A stretch of DNA of 64,000 bases from Rhizomicrobium electricum (GCF_011762045.1 NZ_JAASQS010000001.1:211868-275867); one strand, 5' to 3'; counted from the stretch's first letter, positions 52,527 through 61,668 are shown. Made by a program: numbers and translations. The notes: generated from the sequence alone by a model not told the origin.

Positions 52527-53803
52527 CCCGTCGCCCCAATGGGAACCGCGCGCCATGCGGGTTGCGTGCGCTTCGGACGCACCATTTCCCACAGCGGCAG
52601 CATCAGGCAGATGTCGATCACGAACAAATCGTAATAGGCCAAGCTGAGCGCCGCGCCCGAGACGCAGAACACGATCAGGCTCGCCTGTAGCGCCACCCCA
52701 AGCTCCGCGACCCAGCGCTGCTCGCCCACGCGGCGGGCCGCCCGGATAATGCGCGACACGCGGAAGAACGATGCCGCGATCAGCAGCAGATAAATCCCGA
52801 GACCGATGAAGCCGTGCTCGCCCAGCACCTGGAAATAGATGCTGTGCGCGGCATGGTTCTTCTCGTTGGGAAAGTAGGAATGGAACAAGGGCGCCAACTG
52901 CGGGCCATAGAAGCCGGCCCCAAACGGGAAACGGTCCTTGGCGGCATTGAAGGCGACCTTCCAGGCGACGATACGGCCGTGGAAGGACTGGTCCTCCTGC
53001 ACCGACGCTACCGAATTCATCGTGCTCATGCGGTCGAAATACTGGGCCGGCATGAAATGCGCCGTGAAGGCGATCAGAACCGACGCGACGGCGATATAGG
53101 TCAGCCGCCGCTTCATCCGGAGAAGACCGAGAAAACCGAGCGTGGCAAGGCCGATCAAGGCGCCGCGCGAATAGGTTCCGATCACCGCAATCACGGTGAG
53201 TATGATGCCGCTCAAAAGACCCAGCCGGACCCACTTGTCGAGCGACTGGCCGCGCAGATAGTTCGCCAGCGGCAAGGTCATCAGCATGGCCACGGCGAGC
53301 TGGTTGTTGTCGTTGATCATGGTCCCGGACGGACCTAGCACATGGTTGTGGCCGCCCGTGACGATCGTGAACAACCCGCCTTTGACGCCGTAATAGAACA
53401 GCGAAATCACCGCCACCCAGATCACCGCCTGCACCCGCACGCGATTGGTGACCGTTGCGGCCAAGAGAATGCCGAGCGCGAAAGTCTTCCAGGTCCGGTC
53501 CCAATAGCCGAAGGACCACTCGGGATCGTACGCGAAGAAGGTGCCGATCGTCGTCCACACAATGAAGATGATGACGCCCCACAGGATGAAGCCGTTGGGC
53601 GGAGCCTTGCGCTCCTTCGACATCGCCCACGCCACCAGGGTCACCAGTGCGATCACCATGTTGGCGGAGCCGACGAAACCGTAGGTTTCGCGATGCGGGT
53701 TCTGCAGCGTGAACCATTCCCAGATCAGCACGCCGACGAACGGCCAGCGCAAGGTCATGCCGAGCCCGGCGAGGATCGCAATGACAAGCAGGATTTCGCG
53801 CAA
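52523..53803 (-). CDS. XrtA-associated O-antigen ligase-like protein
   Basis: 426 residues, about 11 membrane helices with one large periplasmic loop. NPHRETYGFV near the start, GPSGTMINDNNQLAVAML and the loop GAGFYGPQLAPLFHSYFPNEKNHAAHSIYFQVLGEHG (quoted by parts) are typical of the exosortase A-associated O-glycosylation ligase family (TIGR03097 type). It may polymerise the repeat unit or transfer glycan to PEP-CTERM proteins. Confidence 0.9.
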   Translation of the reverse strand: MREILLVIAILAGLGMTLRWPFVGVLIWEWFTLQNPHRETYGFVGSANMVIALVTLVAWAMSKERKAPPNGFILWGVIIFIVWTTIGTFFAYDPEWSFGYWDRTWKTFALGILLAATVTNRVRVQAVIWVAVISLFYYGVKGGLFTIVTGGHNHVLGPSGTMINDNNQLAVAMLMTLPLANYLRGQSLDKWVRLGLLSGIILTVIAVIGTYSRGALIGLATLGFLGLLRMKRRLTYIAVASVLIAFTAHFMPAQYFDRMSTMNSVASVQEDQSFHGRIVAWKVAFNAAKDRFPFGAGFYGPQLAPLFHSYFPNEKNHAAHSIYFQVLGEHGFIGLGIYLLLIAASFFRVSRIIRAARRVGEQRWVAELGVALQASLIVFCVSGAALSLAYYDLFVIDICLMLPLWEMVRPKRTQPAWRAVPIGATG

Positions 53804-53812
53804 CCGTTCCTC

Positions 53813-54691
53813 CTAGCTTGCCTGCCGGCGCAGCGCGGCTGGTGCTGTCCATGTCGACGGCCGGTATCCCGCGAACAAAGCCCGCGAGAAGAATACGCCG
53901 GCGCGCGCGATATCGCCGTTGGCCAAGGCGATATGGCCGGCGTTGGCGTACCGCTCGGCGAGAATCGCCCGGATTTCCCTGCGCGCGAGGCGATGGCGCA
54001 ACCGTTCGATGTGATGCCGAATCATCGGCAGCACGTACCGGCCTTGATCCGATGCGCGGTATCGCGACAGCGATTCCGGCTGCACGTAAACTTCGGCCAG
54101 CGTCTCCGGCACATAGGCGAGCGCGCCTTCGAGCCCCAGCCGGATCCACATGTCCTGATCCTCACCCACCGGCATGTCTTCGTCGAAGCGAAGCCGCGCC
54201 AGCAGCGCCCGCGGCGCCATCACAGTCGGCGTCGCCACGAAATTGCGCCGCAACAGATCCTTCCAGGCATTTGCCCCCGTTTTCACGTCGCGGCCGCGGA
54301 ACGTGTCTCCGAGCGGCCGACTGTCGCGACCGAACTCTTGCGACGCACAGAACACGAGGCTGACACCCTCGCGCGCTTCGGCGAGCTGCTTTTCGAGCTT
54401 CTGCGGCCGCCAGACGTCGTCGGCGTCGAGGAATGCGATCCATGCGCCTTTTGCGGCCGCGATTCCGGCATTGCGCGCCGCTGCAGCCCCTCGCCGTTCC
54501 GCCAGCCGCACAATCCTTACGTTGGGAAATGAAAGCGCCACAACGGACGTCGCATCGCCGCTGGCATCGTCGACAACCAGGACTTCGTCGGCCGGAAGAG
54601 TTTGCGCGAGCACCGACGCGAGCGCGCGTTTGATCGTCCCGGCCGCATTATGGGCCGGAATGACCACGCTCACGCTCGGAGTTGACGCCAT
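53813..54691 (-). CDS. GT2-family glycosyltransferase
   Basis: 292 residues from ATG 54691. SVVIPAHNAAGTIKRALASV, VVDDASGDAT, GAAAARNAGIAAAKGAWIAFLDADDVW give the GT-A donor site with DAD as the metal-binding motif; EDMPVGEDQDMWIRL follows. The C-terminal 60 residues are helical. It lies ten bases upstream of the ligase gene. Confidence 0.9.
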   Translation of the reverse strand: MASTPSVSVVIPAHNAAGTIKRALASVLAQTLPADEVLVVDDASGDATSVVALSFPNVRIVRLAERRGAAAARNAGIAAAKGAWIAFLDADDVWRPQKLEKQLAEAREGVSLVFCASQEFGRDSRPLGDTFRGRDVKTGANAWKDLLRRNFVATPTVMAPRALLARLRFDEDMPVGEDQDMWIRLGLEGALAYVPETLAEVYVQPESLSRYRASDQGRYVLPMIRHHIERLRHRLARREIRAILAERYANAGHIALANGDIARAGVFFSRALFAGYRPSTWTAPAALRRQAS

Positions 54692-54739
54692 GTGTATTCT
54701 CTTTCGCGGGCAGCATCCGATGTCCGCCGCGCGCGCACA

Positions 54740-54763
54740 ATACAAACGCCCGCCGTTTTGTAT
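54740..54763. promoter_or_regulatory. Inverted repeat between divergent glycosyltransferase genes, possible operator
   Basis: ATACAAA (54740-54746), ten GC-rich bases, TTTGTAT (54757-54763): a perfect 7-bp inverted repeat, AT-rich arms in a GC-rich setting, within the 248-bp divergent region between 54691 and 54940. Arm centres are 17 bp apart, a little under two helical turns. Confidence 0.35.
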
Positions 54764-54939
54764 AGATCGCGCACGTTCTGTTGCGCCCTGTGGCGCCGCC
54801 GACGCTTCCGCAACGTGAGCGTTCGGCGTGCTTCTGCTGTCACAAACCGTGTAAAAGCCGTGGCCGCTCGCAGATGCTCGTAGTACTGCAACATGTCGGC
54901 GGTATAGATGACGATGCAAACGCACCCTCCGAAGGACGC

Positions 54940-55914
54940 ATGACACCCGACGTATCCGTCGTGATCGCCACCCGCGACCGCCATGAAGCGCTGGCCCGTC
55001 TTCTCGCCTGCGTGAAGTCTCAGGACCTGACCAATTTCGAGTGCATTGTGGTGGACGACGCCTCCAACGACGAAGGCGCCTACGATCGCATCTGGCAGAG
55101 CCTCGATGAACGATTCCGTCTGCTGCGCTCGCCGACATCGCTGGCCGAGGGCCCTTCCCGCGCCCGCAACCGCGGCATCGCGGCGGCCACGGCCCCTTTG
55201 ATCGCGTTCTGCGACGACGACGACCGCTGGGTCCGCACCGACCACCTCAGCACCGCCGTCGATGCGATGCGCCGCTACGATGCCGACCTCTATTTCGCCA
55301 ACATGCAGACCTCACGCGGCGGCGACATCCTGGGCGCCGACTTCTACGGCGTCATCCGCCCGTTCTTGACGCGACGTCCGCTCGGCAACGCCCTGCACGA
55401 GGTCGCGCCCGCCGACCGGGCGGCCGCCATGAAACACATCTTCCTGCACTGCGACAGCCTGGTCGCCTCTGCGGCACTGCTGCGCGATGCCGGACTGTTC
55501 TGGGAAAAGCTATCGATGGCCGAGGATCGCGACCTCGCCTTACGTCTGCTCGACCGGGCCAAACGGGTCGTCTATCGCGACGTCGTAACCGCCGACTACG
55601 ACCGCACGGCGCATACCGGCCTCTGCAAGGCCTACACCGAGGATGAAATCCGCCAGTTCGTAGTGATCGCCATGCTGCATGCGGAAACGTCGATGCGCAG
55701 CCCATCGCTGCGCCGGGTGGCGCGCGGCTATCGCGCCTGGATGCTGTACGAGTTGGCGCAAAGCGCTCGCAGCGACGGCCGGATGCGGGCGGCGCGCGAA
55801 CTGGTCCTGCAATCGCTGCTGCTGCGTCCGACCGTGGCCGCATGCCGTTTTTTTCTGGACGGCCGGGCGACGGAGCCGCTGAGCCAACTCAAAAGCCGCC
55901 CGGAGGCGCAGTAG
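54940..55914 (+). CDS. GT2-family glycosyltransferase, tandem copy 1
   Basis: 324 residues from ATG 54940 (GAAGGA upstream). SVVIATRDRHEALARLLACV, VVDDASNDEG, PSRARNRGIAAATAPLIAF and CDDDDRWVRTDHLSTAV hold the donor-binding aspartates. WEKLSMAEDRDLALRLLDRAKRVVYRD is shared in pattern with the next gene. The two genes are tandem paralogues separated by two bases. Confidence 0.88.
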   Translation: MTPDVSVVIATRDRHEALARLLACVKSQDLTNFECIVVDDASNDEGAYDRIWQSLDERFRLLRSPTSLAEGPSRARNRGIAAATAPLIAFCDDDDRWVRTDHLSTAVDAMRRYDADLYFANMQTSRGGDILGADFYGVIRPFLTRRPLGNALHEVAPADRAAAMKHIFLHCDSLVASAALLRDAGLFWEKLSMAEDRDLALRLLDRAKRVVYRDVVTADYDRTAHTGLCKAYTEDEIRQFVVIAMLHAETSMRSPSLRRVARGYRAWMLYELAQSARSDGRMRAARELVLQSLLLRPTVAACRFFLDGRATEPLSQLKSRPEAQ

Positions 55915-55916
55915 GC

Positions 55917-56852
55917 ATGCGCCCCACCATCTCCGTCGTGATCGCCACCAAGAACCGCGCCCCCGCGCTCAAGCGCCTTCTCGCGTGCATCCGCGATCAG
56001 GATATGGCCGACCTCGAGTGCATCGTCGTGGACGACGGCTCGTCGCCCGATACGCTGGCGGCGTATAACCAGATCTGGATCGGACTGGACGAACGCTTTC
56101 AGCTTCATCTTCGTCAGGATCGCCAGCCCGGCGGACCGTCACGGATGCGCAACCGTGGCATTGCGCTGGCGCGCGGGAAATATATCGCCTTTTGCGACGA
56201 CGACGACCGCTGGATTCGCAACGACCATCTCTCCACCGCCGTGCGCGTCCTGGAAGCCAATGGCGGCGACCTCTTCTTTGCCGCCATGCAGACCGCCGCG
56301 CTCGGCGAAGTGAAGGACCCCGATCTCTATGCGCCGGCGCGCGCCGGCCTGCAGCGCAACCCCATCGCCGGCGAAACCGGGATCTTCCAGGTTCCGGTCG
56401 AGGGCATGATCGGGCTCATTCGCCATCGCACGCTGCATACCGACACGCTGGTCGCCGCGCGGACCTTGCTGCACGAGGCCGGGCTCTATTGGGAAAAAAC
56501 AAGCCTCGCGGAGGATCGCGACTTTTCCTTCCGGCTGGTCGACCGCGCCAAAAGGATCCTGTTCCGCGCCGACACCGTGGGCGAACTCGATGTTTCCCAC
56601 CACGTCAGCCTTTACCGGACCTTCGCGCACGAGGAAAAAGCGCTGTTCGCCTATCTCGCGACACTGCACAGCGAGTTCGAGGTGCGCAATCCGAAGCTGC
56701 GGCGGCTGGCGCGCGCCAATCGCGCCTGGGACCTGCTCGATCTCACGCGCGCCGCGCTCGCCGATGGACGGCGGCAGCAAGCGCGCCAGTTTGCGCTGGA
56801 ATCGCTGCTGCTTCACCCGTCCTTCAGCGCCTTGCGACTGCTCGCCGCTTGA
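55917..56852 (+). CDS. GT2-family glycosyltransferase, tandem copy 2
   Basis: 311 residues from ATG 55917, with CGGAGG ten bases upstream in the end of copy 1. SVVIATKNRAPALKRLLACI, VVDDGSSPDT, PSRMRNRGIALARGKYIAF and CDDDDRWIRNDHLSTAV parallel copy 1 closely. WEKTSLAEDRDFSFRLVDRAKRILFR is also paralogous. The pair may add two successive residues of the repeat unit. The 3' end overlaps the convergent gene by 40 bases. Confidence 0.88.
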   Translation: MRPTISVVIATKNRAPALKRLLACIRDQDMADLECIVVDDGSSPDTLAAYNQIWIGLDERFQLHLRQDRQPGGPSRMRNRGIALARGKYIAFCDDDDRWIRNDHLSTAVRVLEANGGDLFFAAMQTAALGEVKDPDLYAPARAGLQRNPIAGETGIFQVPVEGMIGLIRHRTLHTDTLVAARTLLHEAGLYWEKTSLAEDRDFSFRLVDRAKRILFRADTVGELDVSHHVSLYRTFAHEEKALFAYLATLHSEFEVRNPKLRRLARANRAWDLLDLTRAALADGRRQQARQFALESLLLHPSFSALRLLAA

Positions 56853-57910
56853 GCCAGCCCCGCCCGCAGCCGGCGTTCGAGGCGAAACCCCAGTGTCGGC
56901 CGCCGGTAGCGGCGCCAGCACATCTCATAGGTCTCGACGCCGAACGATTTTTTCAGGCGGTTGGTACCGGCAAGGAAGTCGTAGGTCGTCATGCCCGCTT
57001 GGGCGTAGAGCCCTATCGCCAGCGCATGGCAGACATAGCCCGGCCGCAGCGACGGATCGTCGTCCGAAAATCCGCTCTGATACGAATGCACCACGCCATT
57101 GCGTTTGAAATTGTAGAGATAGCCGAGAACCCGGTCGCCGCCGCTGATTTCCAGGAGGTCGACGCTTCCCTCCGCAATGCCGGTGGGGATCAAGGTGCGA
57201 TGGAAGGGCTCGAAAGCGGGATTATCGAACGCGTTGGTCCGGCCGCGGCGTGTCCAGGAGCGAACATGCAGGGCTTTCAACCGCTCGAAATAGCCGAGGG
57301 CCGTGGCCGCATCCGGCGCCACCGAGACCCGCAACTCGCCGCCGAAATCGCGCAGCGACCGGCGCAACTGCTGGCGCGCGTTCCGCGACAGGATCGGCGC
57401 AATGCCTTCGCCGCCCAGACCACCGAGCGGCGTTCGATAGGCCGTGCGGCTGTCGTCCAGTACGATCAAATCGTTCGAGAGGGACCGGCAATCGGTCATG
57501 CCCGGAACGATCAATTCGTCCGCATTCAATTCTCCGTCGGCGAACCACGAGATCAGATCATCCCACAGCGCCCGGTCATCGCCGCCGGGCAAGGCAAAAC
57601 CGTTATGCTCGATCATGACCCCATCAAGCGCCCGGTCGCCGCTCGCGTTGAACCAGGCCCGCCGCCAGCGCCGCTTGGCGCACAAGGCGAGCCCCGCCAA
57701 AGCGCCATCGCGCGTCGCCTTCAGAACATGCAGGCCGGGCGCGTACCGCAGCAGGACCGATGCCCAGGTCCAGCTCGCGAAGAACGAATGGGCTCCGGTG
57801 CGATCGAGCGCCCGCCACTGCCGCTCCAGGGCGGGACCGTCGCGAACGGGCTCGAGCGCGAACGCCGTCGTACCGCTTTTGCGTTCCAGGCCGTTTGGTA
57901 AGGCGTGCAC
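56813..57910 (-). CDS. GNAT-fold acyltransferase, CelD-like
   Basis: 365 residues, GTG start after GGGGAAA. The layout is that of Acetyltransf_6: FFASWTWASVLLRY near the start, LSRNARQQLRRSLRDFGGELR, RLKALHVRSWTRRGRTNAF, GYLYNFKRNGVVHSYQSGF and YDFLAGTNRLKKSFGVETY. It probably acylates sugar or peptide in the envelope pathway. Its C-terminal region overlaps the convergent GT2 gene. Confidence 0.8.
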   Translation of the reverse strand: MHALPNGLERKSGTTAFALEPVRDGPALERQWRALDRTGAHSFFASWTWASVLLRYAPGLHVLKATRDGALAGLALCAKRRWRRAWFNASGDRALDGVMIEHNGFALPGGDDRALWDDLISWFADGELNADELIVPGMTDCRSLSNDLIVLDDSRTAYRTPLGGLGGEGIAPILSRNARQQLRRSLRDFGGELRVSVAPDAATALGYFERLKALHVRSWTRRGRTNAFDNPAFEPFHRTLIPTGIAEGSVDLLEISGGDRVLGYLYNFKRNGVVHSYQSGFSDDDPSLRPGYVCHALAIGLYAQAGMTTYDFLAGTNRLKKSFGVETYEMCWRRYRRPTLGFRLERRLRAGLAQAASSRKALKDG

Positions 57911-58017
57911 ACTTTCCCCAGCGATAGCCGCACGGCGCCCTGTGCGCCCCGTTCGTTTCCCCGTAAGCTCGGCGGACGTTCCAAATGATAAGCTCCCACT
58001 TTGAGATTAGGTCAAGA

Positions 58018-59991
58018 ATGCGCCGCTTCAAATGCCGTATGCTGATGATTGCCTGTGTCCTGGCGGTGCCTGCTTCCGCCCTGCCGCGCGTCGTACTCGA
58101 CGGCAACGGACCGGCGACCTTCGGAATGGTGTTCGCGCCCGGAGCCGTGCCCGCGGGCACGTCCCTTGCCGCCACCGACAAGTCGGGAGCCGCGATCCCG
58201 CTGCAAGTGGATGTGAAGGCTAGAAACCGCGACGGCTCGCTGCGCCACGCCGTGCTGACCGTGCCGCGCACCGGAACCGTGCAGCTTGTCGGCGGCACAC
58301 CGGCGCAAGGCGCGCCGGTCGCCCTTTCCGCCCTGCCGTCCGATTTCGACACCGAGGTCACCCTCGATTTCGGCGACCGCAAGCTCACCGTCTCGGCACG
58401 CGATCTGTTGGCGCACGGCAAGCCGCAGACCTGGCTCGCGGGACCGCTGGTCAGCGAGTGGTGGATCGCCGGTCCGTTTCGCGATGCCTCCGGCAAGTCC
58501 GATCCGCATTTGAGCGCGCGCTTCGGCCTGCGCAGCTATGGTCCGGGGCGGCCGTTGCGGATCGAGGTGGACGTCGAAAACACCTGGACCTGGGCCGCCA
58601 ATCCCAGGAGCTATCAATACGCCGCTGAAATCCGCGCCCACGGCAAAACCGTGTTTTCGCAAGACAAGATCGTGCAGCAGTCGCATACCCGCTGGCGTCA
58701 GGTGTTCTGGTGGGATGAGCCTGCGGAGGCGTCCGCGCGTTACGACATCGCCGACTTCAAGGCGGCGCACGCAATCCCGAACTACAATGCCGACCGCGAT
58801 GCCGGTCTCGGGGCGCTCGATCGCGCCTACACGGGAAAAAAGCGCGGACCGATGCAAACCGGCATCATCTATCCTGCCATGCCCACGACCGGCCAGCGTC
58901 CCGATATCGGCCCCTTGCCGGGATGGACGGTGGCTTGGCTTCTATCGATGGATTCCAAGGCGTCGGAGATGATGCTGAATGCCGGCGATCTCGGCGGCAG
59001 CTTCCCGTCCCATTATCGCAACGAAAAAACCGGGCGGCCCGCGAGCACTGAAGAATTCCCCAAGATCAGCACGCACTACAACTTCGTCGGACGCGGCAAC
59101 GGCAACTTGCCGCTGGCCGATTTTGCGGGCTTGCCCAAGCCGTTCACGGCCGAAGCATCCCACGAACCTTCGCTCGCGTTCGTACCCTATCTCGTCACCG
59201 GCGACCGCTATTACCTCGAAGAAATGCAATTCTGGTCGCAATGGAATTCCTGGGGCACGGCGCCGGAATACCACGGCTTCGCCAAAGGCCTGATCGGCTG
59301 GGACCAGATCCGCGGTCAGGGCTGGTCGCTGCGGACACTGGCGCAGTCCGCCTGGGCGACGCCCGATGCCGACCCGATGAAAGCTACGCTGCTGCGCCAG
59401 ATGAAGGCCAATGCCGAGTGGTACGATTCGGCGTACACTAACAATCCGCAGGCCAACATCTTCCATGTCGCCCTGCGCGCCTCGGACAACGCGGACTCGG
59501 TGGCGCCGTGGATGGACGACTATCTCACCTGGGCGTCGCAATACGCCGTGCAGCTCGGCTTCGACGAGTTCCGGCCCTTTGCGCGGTGGAAGGGCGTGGC
59601 TCCGGTGCAGCGCATGACCAATCCGGACTACTGCTACGTCATGGCGACCAAATACTACATGAAGGTAATGGACCGCCCGCATCATTTCATAACGAACTGG
59701 GCCGATGCCTATGTCGCCAATCTGCCCAAGGATTCGCGCGAAGGTCCCAAAGTCGCCTGCGGTAGCGACGACATGGCCCGCATGTTCAAGCTGCACCAAG
59801 CCGGCGAAATGATGGGAGACTCGAATTCGCCTGGCGGCTACCCGGCGCAAATGCAGCCCGCGCTGGCGGCGGCGGTCGATGCCGGGGTTCCGGGCGCCAA
59901 CGAAGCGTGGAGCAAGTTCAAAAGCCGTCCGGTGCAACCCCGCGGCGGCGTCGAGCCCAAATGGGATATCGTGCCCTGGTCGGCTAGATGA
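58018..59991 (+). CDS. Exported protein resembling PcRGLX/YetA-type rhamnogalacturonan lyases
   Basis: 657 residues from ATG 58018 with signal peptide (CRMLMIACVLAVPASALP). The first 150 residues (TFGMVFAPGAVPAGTSLAA, AIPLQVDVKARNRDGSLRHA) resemble the N-terminal RIFT barrel of the PcRGLX/YetA family (exo-rhamnogalacturonan lyase relatives). The rest is Trp-rich and helical (EWWIAGPF, WSQWNSWGTAPEYHGFAKG, HFITNWADAYV), as in an alpha/alpha toroid. If so it cleaves or trims a polysaccharide outside the cell. It could be an enzyme that cuts this locus' own polymer; the match is from memory of patterns and needs a profile search. Confidence 0.5.
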   Translation: MRRFKCRMLMIACVLAVPASALPRVVLDGNGPATFGMVFAPGAVPAGTSLAATDKSGAAIPLQVDVKARNRDGSLRHAVLTVPRTGTVQLVGGTPAQGAPVALSALPSDFDTEVTLDFGDRKLTVSARDLLAHGKPQTWLAGPLVSEWWIAGPFRDASGKSDPHLSARFGLRSYGPGRPLRIEVDVENTWTWAANPRSYQYAAEIRAHGKTVFSQDKIVQQSHTRWRQVFWWDEPAEASARYDIADFKAAHAIPNYNADRDAGLGALDRAYTGKKRGPMQTGIIYPAMPTTGQRPDIGPLPGWTVAWLLSMDSKASEMMLNAGDLGGSFPSHYRNEKTGRPASTEEFPKISTHYNFVGRGNGNLPLADFAGLPKPFTAEASHEPSLAFVPYLVTGDRYYLEEMQFWSQWNSWGTAPEYHGFAKGLIGWDQIRGQGWSLRTLAQSAWATPDADPMKATLLRQMKANAEWYDSAYTNNPQANIFHVALRASDNADSVAPWMDDYLTWASQYAVQLGFDEFRPFARWKGVAPVQRMTNPDYCYVMATKYYMKVMDRPHHFITNWADAYVANLPKDSREGPKVACGSDDMARMFKLHQAGEMMGDSNSPGGYPAQMQPALAAAVDAGVPGANEAWSKFKSRPVQPRGGVEPKWDIVPWSAR

Positions 59992-60892
59992 GGTCCGACA
60001 GATCCAGCTGCGCGCAGGCGTCGCGAAGATCGAAGTGGCGTACCAGCTCCTCGCCCATATTGCGGCGGACATCGGAGCCGTTCGGTTCGCGCACGCCGAC
60101 GTAATCGGATTTGCCGATCTTGGTGAAATGGCCTTCCGCGAACTCGTCGGCGTCGAGGACGACACAATCGCCGCCGGCGTTGCGATGCCAGTAACGGATG
60201 CCGGCACCGTGATCCCAGTAATACCAGCGCCGAATAAACGCCCCGCGGTGCTGGTTGGGATGCGCCCACCACGCCATCCACCAGCCGCAACCCTTTTCGA
60301 ATTGATCGCGGCTGGCCGCGCGCGTGGTGCAGCCGACCAGCTCCCAATAGCGCTGCCGCCACGGCAGATGGCGATGGCGCAGGCCGGGATCGGCGTAGCA
60401 GGCTGCCGTCTGGCCGTCTTTCAGGGTACGGAACAACTCGGCTAGCGGCGCCAGCTTGGCGCGGCGGATCAACAGGTCGGAATGCCAGAACGCAATCCGG
60501 TCGGCGAACAGGAAGGCGAATTCGAGCGGGAAATGCGGATATAGCAGCGGCAGGCCGAGCGCCGCGTTGAAATCGAACACCACCGCTCCCGGCACTGCCT
60601 GCGGCGGCGGACCGATCCGCGGATCGAAGCCGACGAGCGGCGTCCAGCCCGCCTCGCGCACCAGCTTTTGCTGCACCAGGCACCAATCGCTGTCGACATT
60701 CCAACACAGCCAGGGCTTTTCGATCCCGCCGAGCGCACGTCCCCAGCCGGCGGCGATGTCCATCACATCGGCCAGCGAAATATCGAGCGCGCGAAAGGCG
60801 CCCCAGACGCCCTGCCCGACTTGCTCGAGTTCGATCGCGTAATCGGTGAACCGCGCAAACCGGGGATGAATAATACGGCCGGGAAGTCTCAT
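59984..60892 (-). CDS. Unrecognised exopolysaccharide-locus protein, possibly GT-A-like
   Basis: 302 residues from ATG 60892 (ATGA overlap with the YdcF gene). No membrane segment; very rich in Trp (GCGWWMAWWAHPNQHRG, RRWYYWDHGAGIRYWH). WNVDSDWCLVQQKLVREAGW, LFADRIAFWHSDLLIRR and CVVLDADEFAEGHF contain acidic clusters that could be a GT-A metal site, but the order is not one I recognise. It may be a sugar transferase of the locus. The 3' end overlaps the convergent lyase-like gene by eight bases. Confidence 0.6.
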   Translation of the reverse strand: MRLPGRIIHPRFARFTDYAIELEQVGQGVWGAFRALDISLADVMDIAAGWGRALGGIEKPWLCWNVDSDWCLVQQKLVREAGWTPLVGFDPRIGPPPQAVPGAVVFDFNAALGLPLLYPHFPLEFAFLFADRIAFWHSDLLIRRAKLAPLAELFRTLKDGQTAACYADPGLRHRHLPWRQRYWELVGCTTRAASRDQFEKGCGWWMAWWAHPNQHRGAFIRRWYYWDHGAGIRYWHRNAGGDCVVLDADEFAEGHFTKIGKSDYVGVREPNGSDVRRNMGEELVRHFDLRDACAQLDLSDLI

Positions 60893-61668
60893 GGGATCGG
60901 CCCCGGAAAAAGCGACGGCGTCCAGCCGCGCAGACGGTAGACGACAAGCCCGATCCATTCGTGTGCCGCCCAATCGGCTTCGCTCAATCCGGTCACGACA
61001 CCAGGAAAGAACCCGCTTCCATGCTGCAAGGTATGGAAATCCGCGGGATAGCCGAGCACCGCAAAGCCCGCGCCGCGAAACGACCCCACCGCGCGCGGTA
61101 AATCGGCTGCGGAGGTGACGAGCAGCCATGTCTCACCGGGCTTCGGCTGCATCATCCGCGCACTGAATACCGCGTTCTCGTGCGTGTTGCGGCTGCGATT
61201 TTCATATCGGAGGCTGCGAATCCCGAGCCCGTCAAAGAGAGTCCGTGCATAAGCCGCTTCGTTGTGGCCCTGATCGAAAGGATCGCCGCTGCCGCCGGTG
61301 AACAGCAGACGGGCCTGCGGATAGCGCCGCGCCAGCATTGCGAACGTGGTCATCCGCCCGGCCATGCCATTGAGTTCCGGCGTTCCGCGGTCGGCGCTGC
61401 GCGGCAGACTGATGGCTCCGCCGAGAACGACGATACCGTCCACCCTCTCCGGCCGCGGCACGGCGAAGCGCTGTTCCAGCGGACGCAGCATCCAGGTCGA
61501 CAACGGCAGAACCGCAAAAGCCGCGAGTCCGCCGATCCCTCCAATGAGAAACCAGCGCCCGGCACGGTGCCTACGTAGCGTCAGCACCAGTCCGACGACA
61601 CAGCATAGCAAGATCAGCATGCTTGGGCGCGCTACAACGTCCGCCATGCGCCCCAGGAAATACAGCAT
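60889..61668 (-). CDS. YdcF/ElyC/SanA family (DUF218) protein
   Basis: 259 residues. Two membrane helices (MLILLCCVVGLVLTL; FLIGGIGGLAAFAVLPLSTWML) followed by the DUF218 domain: GIVVLGGAI, RLLFTGGSGD, ENRSRNTHENAVFSARMM, TWLLVTSAADLPRAVGSFRGAG. This family is linked to cell-envelope integrity and undecaprenyl-phosphate use (ElyC), which would fit a polysaccharide locus; the reaction is unknown. Confidence 0.88.
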   Translation of the reverse strand: MLYFLGRMADVVARPSMLILLCCVVGLVLTLRRHRAGRWFLIGGIGGLAAFAVLPLSTWMLRPLEQRFAVPRPERVDGIVVLGGAISLPRSADRGTPELNGMAGRMTTFAMLARRYPQARLLFTGGSGDPFDQGHNEAAYARTLFDGLGIRSLRYENRSRNTHENAVFSARMMQPKPGETWLLVTSAADLPRAVGSFRGAGFAVLGYPADFHTLQHGSGFFPGVVTGLSEADWAAHEWIGLVVYRLRGWTPSLFPGPIP

